From Scleroderma bovista (Eukaryota; Basidiomycota; Agaricomycetes; Boletales; Sclerodermataceae), in NCBI GenBank assembly GCA_037178675.1, contig JAYMGJ010000643.1, forward strand, positions 1 to 24,871: a DNA stretch of 24,871 nt. Direction: 5' to 3'. This document shows positions 1-11,442 of the stretch, piece after piece. Below the pieces are notes generated by a model. The model saw nothing but the letters and a program-made list of their open reading frames with translations, was not told where the DNA came from and ran no database searches. The first letter of the stretch is position 1. Each line of letters begins with the position of its first letter. Made by a program: the position numbers and the translations under genes.

Positions 1-1320
1 GCCATGGATTACATGGAAGATGACTCAACAGCAGAGGACCTCCCTATGTCCGCTGATCAGTGCATGAGCATTTGTAGGTTTATTTTGTGGTCTACACAGT
101 TTACTGACATACTTGACAGAATCTTACCAAATGGACGTTCACTATTCCACCCTCCGGTTGCACATCAATTCACGTTCTACAGCATATTTTTCGGCACCCT
201 TCTGCATGCTCCCCTCCAACACGCTCATTACAATTTTTCTTAATTGTTCTCACTTCGTGTTAGTAGTCACTTCCCTCCACACGATCGTTTCATCCCGCGA
301 CTGCTAGTACATTTTACACTTGTTTAATTGCTTGACATTGTTTCTTGCTGCAATTGATGACCATGGTGCTATCCATTTCTGAGTGATGCGGCGAAGCTAT
401 TTCTAAGTTTAGGTGGAATTGCATGAAAGGTAGGGATTGTATAATAATGTCAATAAGTCAGTCGGATGGAAGTCACGAAAGCATAAAAAGACAGAAAACA
501 ACTGTGGATAGACAAAGGACCTACTCAAAAAAGCCCCAGCGCCTTCCGTACATATTTGACTATCTATGCCGAAATAGGTACAGAAAGTACGTAAAAGTCA
601 CGGATAGAGTTTTGTCAGATTACTGATGTCAGTGGTCACATTATGTCACCCGACCCTCTGACCAGGATGACAGCAACTTCCGATGCTATGTCAACTATCT
701 CGCAATTGAATCGGGCATCGTCTCCCTCGCTCACGCATTCCCGACTTTACGTCGGGAAGTGGAAGTCACACACTTTTTTTTGACATAATGCTGCCTCGCT
801 CGTCCTCTACTCACACGACACTTATATCATCGGCTGCTAAGATTTCGAAACCCAGCAGTCGAGCTAGGACTCCTGCCAGTGTGGCTGGATGCCGCCGCCC
901 GCGTTTCATATGAGAGACCCATATTCTCGGGGGTAGTGCATTGAAAAGCATGGGGTATCAATTTACCCGATGTGGTGTTAGTAGAAAAAAACCTCCCGAT
1001 GTGCTGGCATCATAAATGTGTCTCTTTGGAAGTTATTTATCTATATGTATAGGTAGTCCACCAATCGAATCCAGGAAATGGCGAGGAATTTTGTAGTTCT
1101 CAAAAAAGGGTAGTAGAAATCTGGTGAAATTGAACAATACCTCAGGCTTCTGGACCGCATTGCACATTCAATTACCAACTGTGGTCATAATTTGAAGGTA
1201 CGCAAAGGGTAATTCCTGCAGGGATTGACATGGCTGACGAGTACGGAAGGTGGAACAACGATTACTCCCTAGACGACGTAATTCCGTTGCGCATTTTTCT
1301 CGTTTATAGGGTCTGGTGAG
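1..1320. other. gene-poor stretch, no recognisable gene
   Basis: I see no gene that I can support here. The first 70 bases read openly on the plus strand as an acidic peptide (Met-Asp-Tyr-Met-Glu-Asp-Asp and onward), which could be the end of a gene that begins outside the window, but no family is recognisable. Other open frames are short, lack conserved motifs and overlap each other. The stretch lies downstream of the minus-strand permease, so its right end should hold the permease 3' UTR and terminator. Confidence 0.5.
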
Positions 1321-3694
1321 TCAGTCACGACTCACAGGTTCATTTGTAGGTTGGGCTTCATTAAGTTTGGTTCTTGTGTCACCCCCGAGGTCGGAAGCCG
1401 GACCATGGTAATGACGATGCGCACTGCAGAAGGCTGTCAGAGGGTTTGGCTTACACTTGCACAAAGAGATGGACCGACCCGAGAATGTACCATGTGCTGA
1501 AAGCCCGATTTGCAGCGTCAACTCAGAGTGTATTTCAGAAGGAATAGTAAACTCACCCGCTGAGAACGATGACACTAATGGTGATGACGGATGCATAGTT
1601 CATGTTCTCTCTAGTAACGGGAAAAACCGTCGGCAACGAGAAGACTACACAAATGAATAGCGTCCAAGAGATGCAAGCTATATTTGCAGCATAGCCAACG
1701 ATGCCAGGTCCCATATAAAAGGGACCTGGCTTAAATTGGACTTCGGGATGGTTTGCGTATACGCGACGTCTGCAATAACAATGAGGGAAAAATATCAGAA
1801 AGCAAGGAAAAGCTTATTCCTACAAAAAGATAGGTATGATATAGCTCAGATCCAGGGCCATGGCAGTAAGAGCGAAAATCGCATTCGCTGTGATTGAAGA
1901 CGCGAGATCAAGAAGACCCGGTAAGATGGACACAACGGTTGTCAGCCAAATAGCACGCAAAGGGGTCTGCGTCCATCTCGATATGTGTCCGAAGTACCCA
2001 TAATCCGGAAGACCTACCCTTCCTCAGCCGAAAGGCCAGAGAAGAAAAAGAAAACTACTAACCATGATCACGACTGAAGGCATATACTGTGCGTGAACAT
2101 GCTTGCAGTGCCGTTTGGACGACAAAGAAAGCAGTGAGACAGACAAAACTCTACAGAAAAGTGTTCAGACAAGGTCATGGATCTTGTCCTTACTTACCCA
2201 TAAAAAGAGTGCTGCTTTTGTGCCTATGCGCAAGACCATTATCTGCCAGGTTTAGTTCTGGTACCACACATCCGAAAGATGCACACCTGTAAAAACGACG
2301 ATCCAGATACGCCAGGCAAGTTCTCGCTGTGCATATATACGTAATGTGGGGCAGTGAAGTAATGCTTGACTTACATCTGGCCAGAGCAGAGCACAAGAAC
2401 GATATTCAGGATCCAACCAAGGATACCGGTTCCAATCACTGTACATAGAAAAAGGTGAATAGCCACCTCAGTGGGGCCTTGTGGAGCATACCCGCAATAA
2501 AGATAGCGGACGGTGCTACAAGGGGAATATCCATTAGCTGGGATATGCGGAAACACGTGAAACTGACCTGCATACGCAGCGCGGCGGACCTCCTCGCTAA
2601 GAAGATTGAGGGCAGAGATGAGCACAGGATGACTAAAAACATACGAGATATGAGCAGTGGCATCGTAATCCTAAGATTGCACAATTGAGTATCGATATGG
2701 TTATTAGGAAGATCGACTGACAGTCATCTGTAAATAGTCAAAACAATGCGGGTCAAATTGTAAAAACGCATCACGCACCGTCCACTGCACACTGAGCAAT
2801 CCAAACAGAAATGCAATGCCGTTATTCCATCCTCCTGTTTGGTTGATAATACCCTGGCTTCCAAACACATAGTTGGCAGAATGCATTTCGGATCGCGGGG
2901 TCATAGCCAATAACACGATCACGATGATGATTGTTGTGCCGAGGTTCACGAATACGAAACCACGTGTGAAAAAAGCGAGATATTTGGTTGCAACGGAGTT
3001 CAAGATGCCATGGATAAGAAGGAGGCCGGTAAACAACCCAACGGTCTTCCATGGCGTGATTGTAAAACTTGGAGAACTAATCGTAACTGCTCCTAGAATC
3101 ATATTGGCAAGACCGAATTCCGTAGATGAAACGCCTGCCACCTGACCGAGGATGTTTAGCCAGCCAACTATCCAGCCAACGACAGCGCGATGTGATAGAG
3201 GACAAAGCCGAGCGGAAGCGGTATAAAGTCCCCCGCACGTCGGGAATGCCGATACAATTTCGGCAATGCTGGATCCCAGCGTGAAGCACATGCACGAGCC
3301 CAGAAGCCAGCACCACGTTGCCTTGATCGTTGTTAGACCGGTCTCTCGAACAAATATTAGAAAGCACGTACAGAAGCTGGGCCACCCAGAAATAGTGGTG
3401 TATTGAAGGTCGTGGCCACACTGGAGCAGAGGCCCTACGGGTCACGATAGCAATGAAGGAAAGCGCAAGACATAGAAAGAAAGAAAGTACCATGATACTG
3501 AATGCAAAGCTTATGGTTGCCAGGTTGGAGAATTCTCTTCTGAAGGAGGGTTTGTAACCCAAAACTTCCAGGTTATAATCGTCCTCGTCCATAGCGTTGA
3601 GCATATTTTCGCTGTAGAGATTACTAGGTACGTGATGGTAAGTCGTGAACTTCCAAGTACTGCTCTGTAATTGAGGTGGTAATATCATCTCCAT
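1321..3694 (-). CDS. fungal amino-acid/GABA permease (APC superfamily), 15 exons
   Basis: This is a membrane transporter of the amino acid-polyamine-organocation superfamily, closest in pattern to fungal GABA/amino-acid permeases (UGA4-like). Exons on the minus strand: 3694-3491, 3434-3372, 3321-2779, 2727-2722, 2670-2645, 2596-2568, 2515-2492, 2438-2375, 2326-2287, 2242-2198, 2150-2063, 2013-1824, 1769-1557, 1496-1479 and 1423-1321. They sum to 1656 nt, an exact multiple of three, giving 551 aa, the usual family length. Seen after splicing: N-terminal DEDDYNLEVLGYKPSFRREF, then SFAFSIM; GGPASATWCWLLGSCMCFTL; FPTCGGLYTASARLCP; the family block VQWTMTDYDATAHISEE followed by VRRAAYAAPSAIF; GWILNIVLVLCSGQ; SRTVYAFSRDHGLPD; and the C-terminal WYILGAHRHYHGPASDL. 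Roughly a dozen hydrophobic segments fit the APC fold. The ATG at 3694 is the first in frame; a later start near 3600 is possible. Substrate is inferred from family, not shown. The gene looks intact. The donor of the last intron (GTCGGT) is weak and was chosen because it restores the family sequence. Confidence 0.9.
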
Positions 3695-4151
3695 CAGCGG
3701 TGATATATGATAGCCGAATCGAGGAACTAGAGCCGATTATCGGACTGGCAGCCTATGTACCACCTGTACACAGAACTACTAGCACTGGCCGTCCTGTCCT
3801 CGCAATCTGGAATACATAGATGAATCAACGTTGCGATTTGGCTTTGCCAAGTTTACGTACTTACACGACGCCGGACGGTCTCTTCCAAATCGCGCCCTTC
3901 TTTCAAGTAGCCGACTTACGTAAGACCTCATTCGATTGTTCTGCGAGAGTCAGTCCGTTCATTCCATTCTGTCTGAGCTGCTCCCGAGTGCAGTCAGTCA
4001 ATCCAATCCATCTCCACTAGGCGAACACATCCCTGCCTCCCCCGATGGCTAGCTCTGCAATGTACTAGCTACGATCCGTCTAGCAATCTGGCTTTCACTG
4101 ATCATAGTACTATCAATTTCATCCAGTGATATCAAATGCCCTCTGAGTTCA
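3695..4151. other. intergenic region between the permease and the folate-gene relic
   Basis: This gap lies between the divergent permease (minus) and folate relic (plus), so it should hold the permease promoter. The DHNA (FolB-like) domain that precedes HPPK in fungal FOL1 proteins would be expected to start in or before this stretch. I looked for it in the three plus frames and did not recognise it. The frame leading into the HPPK domain is open from about 4110 and could be joined to an upstream exon, but no convincing exon was found. Confidence 0.4.
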
Positions 4152-5640
4152 GATCTTCATATTGCTGCCATTGCACTGGGATCGAACCTCGGGGATAGAT
4201 ATGCGAACATTGAGACCGCACTGCACCTTCTCGAAGTCCCAATGGCCCTTCTAGAAGGGTTGGGCAACGCAACAAGAGTGTCTGTTGTTGACACCAGTTT
4301 CATGTATGAAACTGCCCCAATGTATGTCACTGACCAACCGCGCTTTGCTAACTGTGCATGTATGGTGTGTTCACTCATCTCCCCATACATTTACTTATTT
4401 CTAACACGCCAGCAGATCGAGACAAACCTTGAGCCAGTTGTGCTGCTTAGTTTGTTGAAGAGAATAGAAGACGCGGTAGGAAGAGTGCCATCCATCCGAT
4501 ATGGCCCGCGTGCTGTTGACCTCGACATCGTGTTCTATGATGACAGCATTGTCGATACCAGACCCGAAAACAACAGGCACGATTTGGAGAACCTTACTGG
4601 CGAATTAGTTGTCCCTCATCCACGAATGTCCGAAAGAGAATTTGTTCTCCGCCCACTAAATGAGTAAGTCTTCAACCAAAGGAAACAGATGAACCACACG
4701 TTACTTAACACCATGGATAGCATAATCCCTGATTTTGTGCATCCGATATATGGGAAGACTGTAAAGACGCTTCTTAACAACGTCCTGTCTCAGCAGGCAT
4801 GTGATGATTGGCCAATGCTCAAGGTGCTTCCCTTCCCCAAATACCCTTGTGCCACTACCCCCACTCTTTGTGGATTCATCTCGGTGCCGTCAACTGCTAA
4901 GTACTGGACAGTCGCTTCCACCAATTCGAAGGGATGGCCCGGTCAACCCAAAACTCATATCGTGGCTAGTCTTCATGTAACTCCTGATTCGTCTTCCGAT
5001 GGTGCCGTGGAATGTGTTGCCACCTCTGTTGAATCCGGGGCAGACATCATCAGTATTGGTGGATACCCCACACGTCCGGGCGCGGAATCCATCTCTGAGA
5101 ATGAGGAGATTAACCAGGTAGTTCCTGTCATCAAGGCCATTCGCTCTCAAGACAATGAGAGCGTCCGAGGAGTCCTAATATCTGTTGACACTTTCCGGTC
5201 AGAAGTAGCAGAAGCTGCTGTGCTGGCTGGAGCAAACTGCATAAATGACGCCTCTACTTTCACTGGCCCAGGCTGTCCACCGGTCCCAGCCTCGACTGAT
5301 CATCTCCTGAAAATATGTGATGTCGCGCGCCGTTTATGCGTGCCTGTCATTCGGATGCATCCCCGGCTTGAAGCTGGTTCAAACAATGGATATGGTAACT
5401 ACGACGGGAACCTGGTCAGTACAATCCAAACGGAACTCAGAAAGAAGATCGATGCAATTGTTAGAGGTAAGGGTGGAGTGCGCAGATGGTTCGTTATCGT
5501 GGATCCTGGCACCGGACCAGCCGATACCAAGTATGCATCGTTGCGCAGCATTGCATCCGTTACTGCAGATTGATCCCAGAAATCGCCTCGCTTCATATCC
5601 TGTGCTTGTACACACGTATAATATAGGAACTGCTCACTGG
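4152..5640 (+). pseudogene. relic of the folate-synthesis gene FOL1 (HPPK domain plus decayed DHPS domain)
   Basis: Fungal FOL1 proteins normally fuse dihydroneopterin aldolase, HPPK (pterin pyrophosphokinase) and dihydropteroate synthase, three successive steps of folate synthesis. Visible exons: 4152-4364, 4416-4663 and 4721 onward, with clean introns 4365-4415 and 4664-4720. The HPPK part keeps its signatures: ALGSNLGDR near the start, ETAPMYVTDQPRFANCACM, and RYGPRAVDLDIVFYD with the two metal-binding Asp residues, ending PHPRMSEREFVLRPLND. The DHPS part is recognisable (VRGKGGVRRWFVIVDPG, ISVDTFRSEVAEAAVLAGAN) but altered at conserved spots: the usual NVTPDSFSDG reads HVTPDSSSDG, the usual DIGGxSTRPG reads SIGGYPTRPG, and the DPGxGFxK loop reads DPGTGPADT. 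The frame stops at 5573. A further DHPS-like scrap (RNRLASYPVLV) lies in another frame just after, and the C-terminal SRKSFLG-type block is absent. No DHNA domain is found upstream. I infer a non-functional or partial duplicate; a diverged but expressed HPPK-only protein is the alternative. Confidence 0.65.
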
Positions 5641-5992
5641 TGTTTCATACTATCATGCTATGGAGGACGTGAATTGCAATCAAGCAAGGTGAAACGGTAC
5701 TAAGCTCCTCACATTTCTTCCACTATGTTTGACACCTATAAGAAGGTTAGACTATATATAACAGTCCGCCCGCTGCACATATGCTCCCTGATCAATGGGT
5801 CATTGATGAGGCCTCACAACATTAGGTAGTGGATTAAACACAATTACGCCTGGATGGACTATACGTGGCCTTCTTACACTGATGATGTCAGAACCGGACA
5901 GGTTCAGACACATTAAGCACAATAGATAAGATGTGGTATCTTCAATCACAGTGAACGTACATATGGAAGTTCTACACCCGTCTCTACACCCG
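5641..5992. other. convergent 3' intergenic region
   Basis: This short gap separates the tail of the plus-strand folate relic from the stop codon of the minus-strand RPAP1 gene. It should contain the 3' UTRs. A TATA-like run occurs near 5751-5760, but nothing supports a promoter. No coding region is recognised. Confidence 0.4.
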
Positions 5993-8900
5993 TCAATCTC
6001 TCTTCTGCTCGAAGATGGTCCTGACCCGATCAGCCATATCATCGCCAAATACTCCACGCACATATTCTATCCTCTCCATGCGCCTTGCACCTTTCGCAAG
6101 GCTCTCGCCCACACCGCTTCCAAAGCATGCGGGTGGTCCCACGAATGCACCGCGTGGGCTCTGAAGATACAACAGGATATCGCACACGGCAGGACCATCG
6201 CCCGAGTTCAAAAGCAGACACAGTAACTTTGGTCCGTTGTTCACTGCCCCTGATGGCAATCTTGATCCTGCGGCAGAGGGAGTATTAGGTGCCGGATTAA
6301 GACCGCCTGATACCGGAGACACAGCAGTAGCCCCATCATCGGCTATACTTGCATCCGTACCCTCACATTCGCCCACAAGCCTCTGCAGGTCTGGCCACAC
6401 AGTACATGCAACATGGTGCACGGCAACGAGGCGCAAGAACCCCTCCGGCGCATTTTTACCCGCAAGAAGTGCTTGAAGATACGCGCCGATGACCCTGCCG
6501 TCTCTTTCGACAGGGTAGAGGTACTCCCTCACGTCCGGGAACACAGAAAAGCCATCCCACCCTGGCCATCCCAACCCACAACAAGGGACAAGCTCCAACC
6601 CGAGACGTACGGTCTTCACAATCTCGTTCACTGCACCGTCCCCGCCCGTGCTAGAGGCTCGTGGACCACCATCGCCGCTCTCACACCACACTAGTCTGCG
6701 GTAATCCGCCGCGTATCGCATGGCCAGCGGTGGGAGTAAGAGCGCCCCAAAGAGGGTGTGCGCAAAGGACACAGAGGTGTACAGCGACACAAGTTCTGTA
6801 TAGAACTGGTAGAATGGCGATCGCGTTTGGTGGAGGAACGTCTGGGAAGCAAGCTCCAAATAGTTCTGGGGAGTAAGTGGAGGCAGAGGAGGCGTATCGA
6901 CCTCCGTGGCCACGGGCGCCGAAGATTGCTTCGGCGTGAAAGGGTCCAGTAACCACCCCATAAATCTCTCCACTGCATCATCCCGAAATACTTCCGCTGA
7001 TGAGTCCATTCCAGATTTGCCACCCCCTACACCATGCTCAAGCATGCACACCCTCATACACGCGAACACTGTCTCGGAGGGCCCAAGGGAAAACGTCGCG
7101 AGCCCCCAGCGCTGAAGCACGCCGCGCGACACATAGAGAAGGAGCAGCGTTGCACGAACGACATCTACCTCGGAGGCGTCCCAATTGAGTGGGAGAGCAC
7201 GGAAGACAGGGGATGTGCCCGATCTTAGAAGGTGTGTGAGCGGAGCCGTAAGCCAATCACGGGGGAGGTGAAGGCCAGTTTTGGCCAGATCTATTCGCAC
7301 GTCGGAGGGAGACAGACCTGGAAGCCGAAGAGTTGTACTATGGGAAATACTCTCTGGAGTGATGTGATATGGACCAATATACACACCCGGATTGGGACGG
7401 ATGGTATGCTCGAAGAACGGTTTAAGAATGTCAATGTTGATAGGGGGAAATTGTGAATCTAATCCTGCGAGGTGGGGCGTGACAAGCGAGTTGCAATTTT
7501 TTGTCATAGCGAGAGCAGGACTTTCGTCCCCAGGAATGAGTCGTGTGAGTATCGAAAAGCCCTGAGCTAGCCAGAGATCTGGCCCCGTACCGGGGATGTG
7601 GCGAGAGAGTTGGTGGAAATACGCAAGTAGGGAGGTGAGAGGTCTCAGATGGACTTGGAGATATGATCCGCACTTCTCAGGTAACGACCAAATAGAATGC
7701 GTCACCAGCTTTGCACAAAGATCCGACAGATCCCCAAAGGGGAGGGCGAACGGAGGGGAGCCAAACGGGACATCTTTAACAGGGGGTAAGCAAGCAAGCC
7801 ACAGCCGCACCGACGAACAGAGGACTTGGGCTGGCACGATGACCAACCTGAGGGTCCTTTCTACGCCAGATTCACCGTTCGGAGCGTCAAGAGACTCCTT
7901 CAGAGCGTGGAGAGCGAGCTTGACAACCTTACTCTCCAACCCATTTTCGGCCTCGAATCCAGGCTTGATGAGGTCCAGAACTTCCGCGCGTTCCCCTTCT
8001 CCGCCCTTCACTCCATTTACCCTAGAGCCCTCCAGCCATGCCGCATCAGCGTTCCACAAGGCGCTCCACATTTCCCAATCCAATTCAGTATTTGCAAGAT
8101 CCTTCCGAAGTGACCTCACGTCAGCAGCCCATCCCCATCCTGACATTTGGCTCCACAGGATCTCGTGCGGAGGACTTGTAGAATGGGGATCAGTGGCGCA
8201 GACAATCCACGCCTCAATAAGGGATGCCCATGATGCCCGAAGTTGCGCCCATGCCTTCGAACTCAGTGTCGCAGGTGGTGGGGAACGGACGTATGAGCCG
8301 AGGGCGGTGAAATACTGTGAGGCCGAGGTTGCAATGTGTGCGTATAAACCATAGGAAGCTAACGTTCCATAAAAGCGGAGTGTTTGTTTCAGGAGCGATG
8401 CTGCGAGTGGTACAGGAAAGGACGATGAATCAGGTAACAATGCTACAAATCGAAGGAGGCCGTCTGCAGGTTCGAGTAGGACTGAAGCGTTTGAGCGGGA
8501 GGCGGATGCAAGGATAATAAGGAGCCGCAATGCCAAGGGATTCGGAAGGGGAGCACCGTCTGAAGGTGGAATTGGTGTTAAGAGGAAGCATTGGACAATA
8601 GTAGGTACGAGGCGAGGCGTGTTCATGACCATCTCGGCCAGTTCATTGGATTCCTGAGCAATTCGGTACGTGATATCCAGCAACTGCTCGAGAGTTTCGC
8701 GAGGAAGCACCGCTTGCAGCAACGTCTCCGCGATGATGGGCAATAAATGCTCAGGTTGCATCAAGGAAATGACATCAGGAGCAAGGTGAAGTTCGACATC
8801 CGAAAGATCGGTCGCAATCTTGTCCCACGCGACAAGGCACTCCCAAACTATCTCCACCGCCATAGCGACAACGCTACCGCGTTCATTTATAGCAGCAAGA

Positions 8901-10216
8901 CCAGCAGCGAGGATACGCTTGCGCAGATCATCTTTCCCGGCAACCTCTGTCGCCTTACCGTGCTCACCCAAGTTATGAGCAATCTTTGCAAGAATGCCAA
9001 GCATAGATGCACGCTGCGCGGGAACACTGGACCGCGATAAAAGGAAAATATCCTCGAGCGTATAACCGGCGTGGTTCCCCTCGGCATGATGATGCAGCCC
9101 AAGATAAGATGGTAAAATTTCGGAGAGTAGTGGTGGTATTAATGCACCATTGAGGTCAAAGCGAGACTCTGAAGAGTTGGAAGAGGTCGAGGGCTGCATC
9201 CACTGGAGATTGGGATCATTCGCGATAGCATCTGGAAAGAAATGTCGCCGAATGTATTCTGGCGTACCCTCCTCTTGTTTGGAGGTGCTGGCTACAGTTG
9301 TGCTTTCTTTCTCATCAGAGGGGCTGTGGCTCGGGTGGGGCCGCTTCGCAGGCACTCCCTTATATGTTCCAAGTGAGATTATGGAGCTGTCCGGTTTATC
9401 GGGAGGCGGTGGGAGTGCGAGGACCGCTCGCTTTGGGGAAACAGGTGCAGACTCATAAATATGTATGTCTTTCAGAGTGACTTCGGCAAAACGCAGCTTC
9501 CTGCCTGTTCTGCTGGGCGGACGGGTGCTGCTTCTCTTCACCAATATAGGTGTGGTTGCTAACGGTTGGCGTGAGGGACTGACCAGATACACAGTAAATT
9601 AAAATGCTTTACCGGTCTGAGAGATGTTTTCGAGACTTTTCACTCTGAGGATGCCTGGTCGGGCTCCCAGTGAAGGTAATGCCGGCTTGGGATGCGCAAT
9701 GATGAGGGGCTGCCCGTTTGTCGAGTCAGAGCTGCACATTTTCTCCGCTGGCTTCTCTGTATCTGCATCCCGGATAGTCTGTTCTCGGGCAAACTTGCGT
9801 AGCCTGACCTCGTGAACACGCTTCAACAGATCGCTGGTGCCGCTTCCAAGCTGTTCAAGGATCGCTTGTCGTCCCTTCTCTATCTCCTCTGGCGTCATGC
9901 TTGCTACTCTCTGCTCGTTTTCCTCACTGATTTGACGTCGCAAGTCCTCGACGTTGGCAGGGATGGGCTTGATTTCTGGCGTTGGCGGGGCTGCCTTGGG
10001 CGGACCTACGGAAGGCACTTGGTTCAATCGATGTGTGCCATCTTTTCCTTTTGCCTCTTCCCTCCCGCGCGCGAACGCGCTCTTGGATCTATGTTGCACA
10101 GCAGGAAACCCAGTGCCAGGTGTTGCAGCGAATCTCGACGATGAGGCGTCCGTAAGCGAACTTGGTGTCTTGCGTTCCACTACCGATCCTATCAAACTGC
10201 GTTCATTTGAGGACAT
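5993..10216 (-). CDS. RPAP1: RNA polymerase II-associated protein 1 (RPAP1) homologue
   Basis: RPAP1 is a conserved eukaryotic factor that works with RNA polymerase II, thought to help assemble or import the enzyme and to couple it to transcription regulators. Exons are 10216-9613 and 9558-5993, with a 54-nt intron (9559-9612, GTAAAG...TTAG) that joins the frames; the spliced CDS is 4170 nt, 1389 aa. The N-terminal RPAP1 motif is at about residues 88-136, with EENEQRVASMTPEEIEKGRQ followed by AILEQLGSG. The second RPAP1 signature is at about residues 333-395: RFDLNGALIPP, then PSYLGLHHHAE, AGYTLEDIFLLSRSS and PAQRASMLGILAKIAHNL. The rest is a long helical, HEAT-like region with no intron, typical for this family. 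Between the two motifs is a Pro/Ser-rich linker. The ATG at 10216 gives a natural N-terminus. The gene appears complete, and its tail faces the folate relic. Confidence 0.92.
9559..9612 (-). other. RPAP1 intron (54 nt)
   Basis: The donor is GTAAAG at 9612 and the acceptor is TTAG ending at 9559; a CTCAC-like branch site lies upstream of the acceptor. A nearer AG (in TGGTCAG) would give the wrong phase, so the distal AG is used. This choice joins the N-terminal exon to the exon carrying the RPAP1 C-terminal domain in one frame. Confidence 0.8.
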
Positions 10217-11395
10217 GGCTTGTACAGCAGGTCACAGTACGAGTATAAGTTGGCCGACATTGTAAGCTGAGCACACCGAAAAGGCAAAGGGGATATTGAA
10301 GTAGGTTATGTAAGCAACCCTAGTACGTAGTACTACGGGAACCTTAATGATTTTCCCCTTCGTCGTGGTAACCCTCCCATTTGTATGAAAAGCCGGACGG
10401 TCACGCTCGGTTCGGACAAGAATATCGGCTTCTGGCGTACCGCGTTGGGCGATGGACATACTGCGGTGGGTAACCGACTTCTGTGGACCTTGGAGTCTTG
10501 GACACTCCAACGGTGAATATAGTTAGGACGAACAGGTGGGCGGAGGTCGAATATAGAGTGCAGTTGGGATGAACAACGGTGGCCCGTCCGGCTTTCTGTA
10601 CATTTGCGAGGTGCGATGCATTTGCATCGATAATCGTTCCGGGAATAAGCTTTACTGATTCGGATGGAGCTCCACATCGGTAATTATCAGCGCCGATCAC
10701 AATCATTGGCCTGTTGATATTTCAGCCTTTCTTACTGTAATGCACGCATTGAGGTTTGATAAGCATATGTACTGAGCACCAGGCGGGGTGCTGATAGTCT
10801 CACATAGACAAAGGCTCTCAGAATTTGAAGGAAGATACTCGCTCCTTCAAAGGGAGGGGGTGCTGAAGACGAAGTGACTGGTATGATATGGAGCCGTAAT
10901 TGAGATACCAGAACAGAACAAGTCACTTACATGGTGAATGACTATATCACTTGGAATAATTCCACTGTATATGAATGCAAAGAGTGGATATAGATCGATC
11001 GTAAGAAGTCACTGCGTCGAGGACTGCGCATATTGCAGTAAGAAAGCCTGCCCGGATGCTGACTGACAGTGCCCCGACATGGGCGCGGGCTAGTACTACC
11101 CCTGGGTAAGACGGCAATTGAAGCGGGATGTCACTCAAAGGGCAAGCTCTAGATCTTCGAATAGACACATACCGACTCCGAGGATCCACTAATGTAGTAA
11201 CCTCTGTGCTAAAGCTGAGCGATAAGTCCAACAATCGTCATGCCTCTATATTCAGACACGTTGGTGCAGCGTGCGCTCAGACATGAAACAGACGAGAGTC
11301 ATTCTTGCACTGAAAGTGGTTGGCTGTGTTACAGCTTTACCCTTCCGCACAGCAATGCTGGCAGGCTAGTGTTATTTGGTTTTTTGGCTGATTAA
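10217..11395. other. long divergent intergenic region with no recognised gene
   Basis: This 1.2-kb stretch lies between the divergent RPAP1 (minus) and methyltransferase (plus) starts and should hold both promoters. Minus-strand open frames of 64-114 codons occur at 10232-10706 and 10947-11234. One (10401-10706) begins MIVIGADNYRCG and contains GRATVVHPNCTLY, which looks protein-like but matches no family I can name. None has a full set of exons that I can join. An AT-rich TAGTACGTAGTACTAC stretch at 10320-10336 is a local palindrome-like element. Confidence 0.35.
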
Positions 11396-11442
11396 ATGAC
11401 GCTCGTGATCACAGCCAGATCTCGAATACCTCCTGTCCATAA

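Noticed and set aside
3077..3490. Continuation of the permease N-terminal open frame past 3491 as coding sequence
   Set aside because: Reading through gives non-family sequence; splicing at 3490 and 3371 restores the conserved GLCSSVATTFNTPLFLGGPA block.
7596..8354. 252-codon plus-strand open frame
   Set aside because: It lies wholly antisense to the long RPAP1 exon, shows no motif and fits as a shadow of codon bias on the other strand.
10401..10706. Dynactin p25/p27-like (left-handed beta-helix) gene, suggested by a TVVHPNCTLY string
   Set aside because: Only one short string resembles the family; no further hexapeptide repeats or exons follow in any frame.
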